NCBI GenBank assembly: GCA_039973685.1
Contig: JBDWKL010000043.1
Span: 62,001 to 126,000, forward strand
Reading direction: 5' to 3'
Source: Hyphomicrobiales bacterium
Lineage (GTDB): Bacteria > Pseudomonadota > Alphaproteobacteria > Rhizobiales > JACESI01
Length of the DNA stretch: 64,000 nucleotides
The notes beneath the pieces were generated by a model. That model was given only the letters and a program-made list of their open reading frames with translations, was not told the DNA's origin and searched no databases. The position numbers were made by a program, and so were the translations under genes. Below, piece by piece: positions 62,074 to 64,000 of this stretch (position 1 is its first letter; every line of letters begins with the position of its first letter).

Positions 62074-63363
62074 TTAGTAGATTGATTTAATCTGAACGCA
62101 AGACTTCGTTTCGGTGTTGTACATACCGCAACCAAGGTCTTTCCAATCTGATTTCAAGATTTTTGATTCAGGAAGGAAGTCAGTCCATGCATCGCCAGCA
62201 ACTTCTTTAGTTTGGCTGATAATATCAAACTGACCGTCTTCTTGAATTTCACCAATCAACACAGGTTTAGCAAGGTGGTGGTTTGGCAACATAACGGCTT
62301 TGCCGCCTGTTAGGTTTTCAAACTCTTGTCCGTACATGGCAGTGCGAACAGCGTCGACATCTGTTGTGCCTGCTTTTTCAACAGCATTCACCCACATGTT
62401 GAAACCGATGAAATGTGCTTCCATCGGATCGTTCGTCACGCGCTTTTCGCCCATGCGTGCTTTCCATGTTTTCACAAATTCAGCGTTCACTTCGGTATCT
62501 GCTGATTGGAAGTAATTCCAAGCCGCAAGGTGACCAACAAGGTTTGCTGTATCAAGACCAGAGAGCTCTTCTTCACCCACAGAGAATGCGACAACAGGAA
62601 TGTCATCTGCTGAAATGCCTGCGGCTGCTAGTTCTTTGTAGAAGCCCACATTTGCATCGCCATTGATGGTAGAGATCACGCCAACTTTTTTGCCATCTGC
62701 GCCAAGAGCCACAACGTCTGCTACAATCTTAGACCAATCAGAATGACCGAATGGTGTGTAGTTGACGAAAATATCTTCTTTCTTGATGCCTTTGTCTTGA
62801 AGGTATTGATCAAGAATTTTGTTTGTTGTGCGTGGGTAGACATAATCTGTTCCAAGAAGCGCGAATTTTTCAACGCCTAGCTCTTCGAGGAAGTAATCTG
62901 TCGCAGGGATCGCCTGTTGGTTTGGCGCTGCACCTGTGTAGAAAACATTCTTTGAAGATTCTTCACCTTCATATTGAACAGGGTAGAACAAAAGACCGTT
63001 GAGCTCTTCGATCACAGGAAGAACTGATTTGCGAGACACAGAAGTCCAGTTACCAAAAGTAACATCCACTTTGTGAACGGATAAAAGTTCGCGTGCTTTT
63101 TCTGCAAAGAGCGGCCAATCTGACGCTGGATCGACAACAACAGCTTCTAGCTGCTTGCCAAGAACGCCGCCCTTTTTGTTCTGCTGCTCGATGAGCATCA
63201 GCATTGTGTCTTTTAGTGTTGTCTCTGAAATAGCCATAGTGCCAGACAAAGAATGAAGCACGCCAACTTTAATCGTGTCGGCTGCATGCGCTGCGAATGT
63301 AGCCATGGCAGTGGATGCCATTACCGCGCCAGCGATGAGAGATTTGCTTGGGAGTTTGAACAT
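62074..63363 (-). CDS. urtA: urea ABC transporter substrate-binding protein UrtA
   Basis: 429 residues. A Sec signal peptide ends ATFAAHAADT. TIKVGVLHSLSGTMAISETTLKDTMLMLIEQ, VVDPASDWPLFAEKARELL, FYPVQYEGEESSKNVFYTGAAPNQQ and YPRTTNKILDQYL are the UrtA form (TIGR03407) of the Peripla_BP_5/6 fold. It is the first gene of urtABCDE and divergent from ureD, so urea uptake and hydrolysis are linked. Confidence 0.96.
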   Translation of the reverse strand: MFKLPSKSLIAGAVMASTAMATFAAHAADTIKVGVLHSLSGTMAISETTLKDTMLMLIEQQNKKGGVLGKQLEAVVVDPASDWPLFAEKARELLSVHKVDVTFGNWTSVSRKSVLPVIEELNGLLFYPVQYEGEESSKNVFYTGAAPNQQAIPATDYFLEELGVEKFALLGTDYVYPRTTNKILDQYLQDKGIKKEDIFVNYTPFGHSDWSKIVADVVALGADGKKVGVISTINGDANVGFYKELAAAGISADDIPVVAFSVGEEELSGLDTANLVGHLAAWNYFQSADTEVNAEFVKTWKARMGEKRVTNDPMEAHFIGFNMWVNAVEKAGTTDVDAVRTAMYGQEFENLTGGKAVMLPNHHLAKPVLIGEIQEDGQFDIISQTKEVAGDAWTDFLPESKILKSDWKDLGCGMYNTETKSCVQIKSIY

Positions 63364-63862
63364 GATAATCCTCGTAATTTACTAAACGTTAAGGACTTAG
63401 CAGATTTCATGCCAGTTTCATTTTTCTTCATAAATCATTGTTCTATAATAGAAAAATTAATTTGTACAAATTCAGACTTCTTGCTTTTGCTTAAAAATTA
63501 ATCGAGCCTATTTTTTGGGCGCTTATTTTTAGCGCACATCAAAACTCTGCTTCACCCCACATAGGGTGATCAGGATTTTTCAAATTTTTTACGTATAATT
63601 TTTGCCAAACAAACTTTGGGCTAAGGACAATAATACCAGCCAATGCCCCGCATTTGGTCGCTGCAATCCATGCTCAAAATATAGGCATTAGAGTAAGGGT
63701 GAGGCAGTTTTCGGCGTTTATTTTCTATACAATCAGGGAGTGCGATTATATTTTAGCACGTAGAAGGTCGATAAATGGTCTAGGCAAAAATGGTGTAGGA
63801 ACTTTAATGCACCGCCATCGTCTACGCGCATTCATTCAATTCTAAATTGAGGAGTGACCACG
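63364..63862. promoter_or_regulatory. urtA / ureD divergent control region
   Basis: 499 AT-rich bases with no supported gene; a 63-codon plus-strand ORF (63654-63845) looks non-coding. An inverted repeat TCACCC-N6-GGGTGA lies at 63552-63569. A possible urtA promoter, TTGTAC-N16-TATAGA, reads leftward at 63469-63442. Urea genes are usually NtrC/sigma-54 controlled, but I did not find a convincing GG-N10-GC -24/-12 pair by eye. Confidence 0.45.
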
Positions 63863-64000
63863 TTGAATATTGCAGAAAATCCGGCAAGCTTCCAACAACA
63901 ATCACGCCATCAGCGCGTTTCGGCATCCGCATCGATTTCATTTCATCATCGTGACACGCAAACGAGATTGGACACCTTGTATCAACAAGGAAGTGCCAAA
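63863..64000 (+). CDS. ureD: urease accessory protein UreD (N-terminal part, cut by window edge)
   Basis: The first 46 residues run off the right edge. Starting at TTG (GGAG eight bases upstream) it reads MNIAENPASFQQQ, then RVSASASISFHHRD and TRLDTLYQQGSAK. The RxxGxAxxxF...TRLxxLYQxGxAK pattern is the N-terminus of UreD/UreH, which loads nickel into urease with UreF and UreG. An in-frame GTG nine bases earlier overlaps the ribosome-binding site and is less likely. The urease genes should follow beyond the window. Confidence 0.85.
   Translation, partial: MNIAENPASFQQQSRHQRVSASASISFHHRDTQTRLDTLYQQGSAK

Noticed and set aside
63654-63845. 63-codon plus-strand ORF upstream of ureD
   Set aside because: No domain or good start signal; lies in the urtA/ureD control region.

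Overview
The window is a continuous stretch of chromosome-like sequence from an alphaproteobacterium. The closest fit is the order Hyphomicrobiales (Rhizobiales): a TIGR03808-type Tat-exported repeat protein, a DUF853 HerA-like ATPase, many SBP-first ABC and TRAP uptake operons, and a urt/ure nitrogen locus. Base composition is moderate (roughly half G+C by eye). This placement is inference from gene content. I see no insertion sequence, prophage, integrase or CRISPR array. Most of the window is catabolic and transport genes in tight operons, many joined by ATGA-type overlaps.

Layout. 1-9 kb: end of an M20 peptidase gene, a DUF853 ATPase, a Gly-rich small protein, a Tat-exported beta-helix protein, an L-asparaginase II-type protein, alanine dehydrogenase with a divergent Lrp regulator, an acyl-CoA dehydrogenase and a nitronate monooxygenase. 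9-17.4 kb: a DMT exporter, then a leftward operon (class III aminotransferase, CaiB/BaiF CoA-transferase, GST, diaminopropionate ammonia-lyase-like enzyme, M24 peptidase, Asp/Glu racemase/maleate isomerase-like protein) preceded by an MBL-fold hydrolase. 17.5 kb: tRNA-Gln(TTG).

18-35.7 kb is the most interesting block. It appears to encode a complete reductive nicotinate pathway: a Liv-type importer with a fused LivHM permease, a molybdenum nicotinate dehydrogenase (fused 2Fe-2S/Mo chain plus FAD chain), 6-hydroxynicotinate reductase, enamidase, an aldehyde:ferredoxin oxidoreductase with its own 7Fe ferredoxin, and glutaryl-CoA dehydrogenase. Two paralogous DUF1185 proteins, a UPF0280 protein and a MarR regulator accompany them. 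The reaction order matches the anaerobic Eubacterium barkeri enzymes as far as ring opening. After that it matches the glutarate route described biochemically for Azorhizobium caulinodans. Aldehyde oxidation by the AOR could reduce the ferredoxin that the hydroxynicotinate reductase consumes, closing a redox loop. A repeated TTAGYATRC motif lies in front of all four transcription units of this block.

35.8-41 kb: a TRAP transporter with a BASS-family carrier and a ketopantoate-reductase-like protein. 41.2-50 kb: an operon of N-formylglutamate amidohydrolase, a TRAP transporter, a glutamine-synthetase-like ligase, an aldehyde dehydrogenase and an iron-type alcohol dehydrogenase, with a divergent RpiR regulator. 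50-57 kb: a seven-gene operon joining a split Rieske oxygenase (separate Rieske protein and Rieske-less catalytic protein), a GST homologue and a BMP-type nucleoside/purine ABC importer; the gene set recalls the NdmCDE N-demethylase of caffeine degraders. 57-64 kb: a degenerate acylphosphatase-like protein, the urea importer urtABCDE, and the divergent start of ureD at the window edge. Together the right half looks devoted to scavenging nitrogen from heterocycles and urea.
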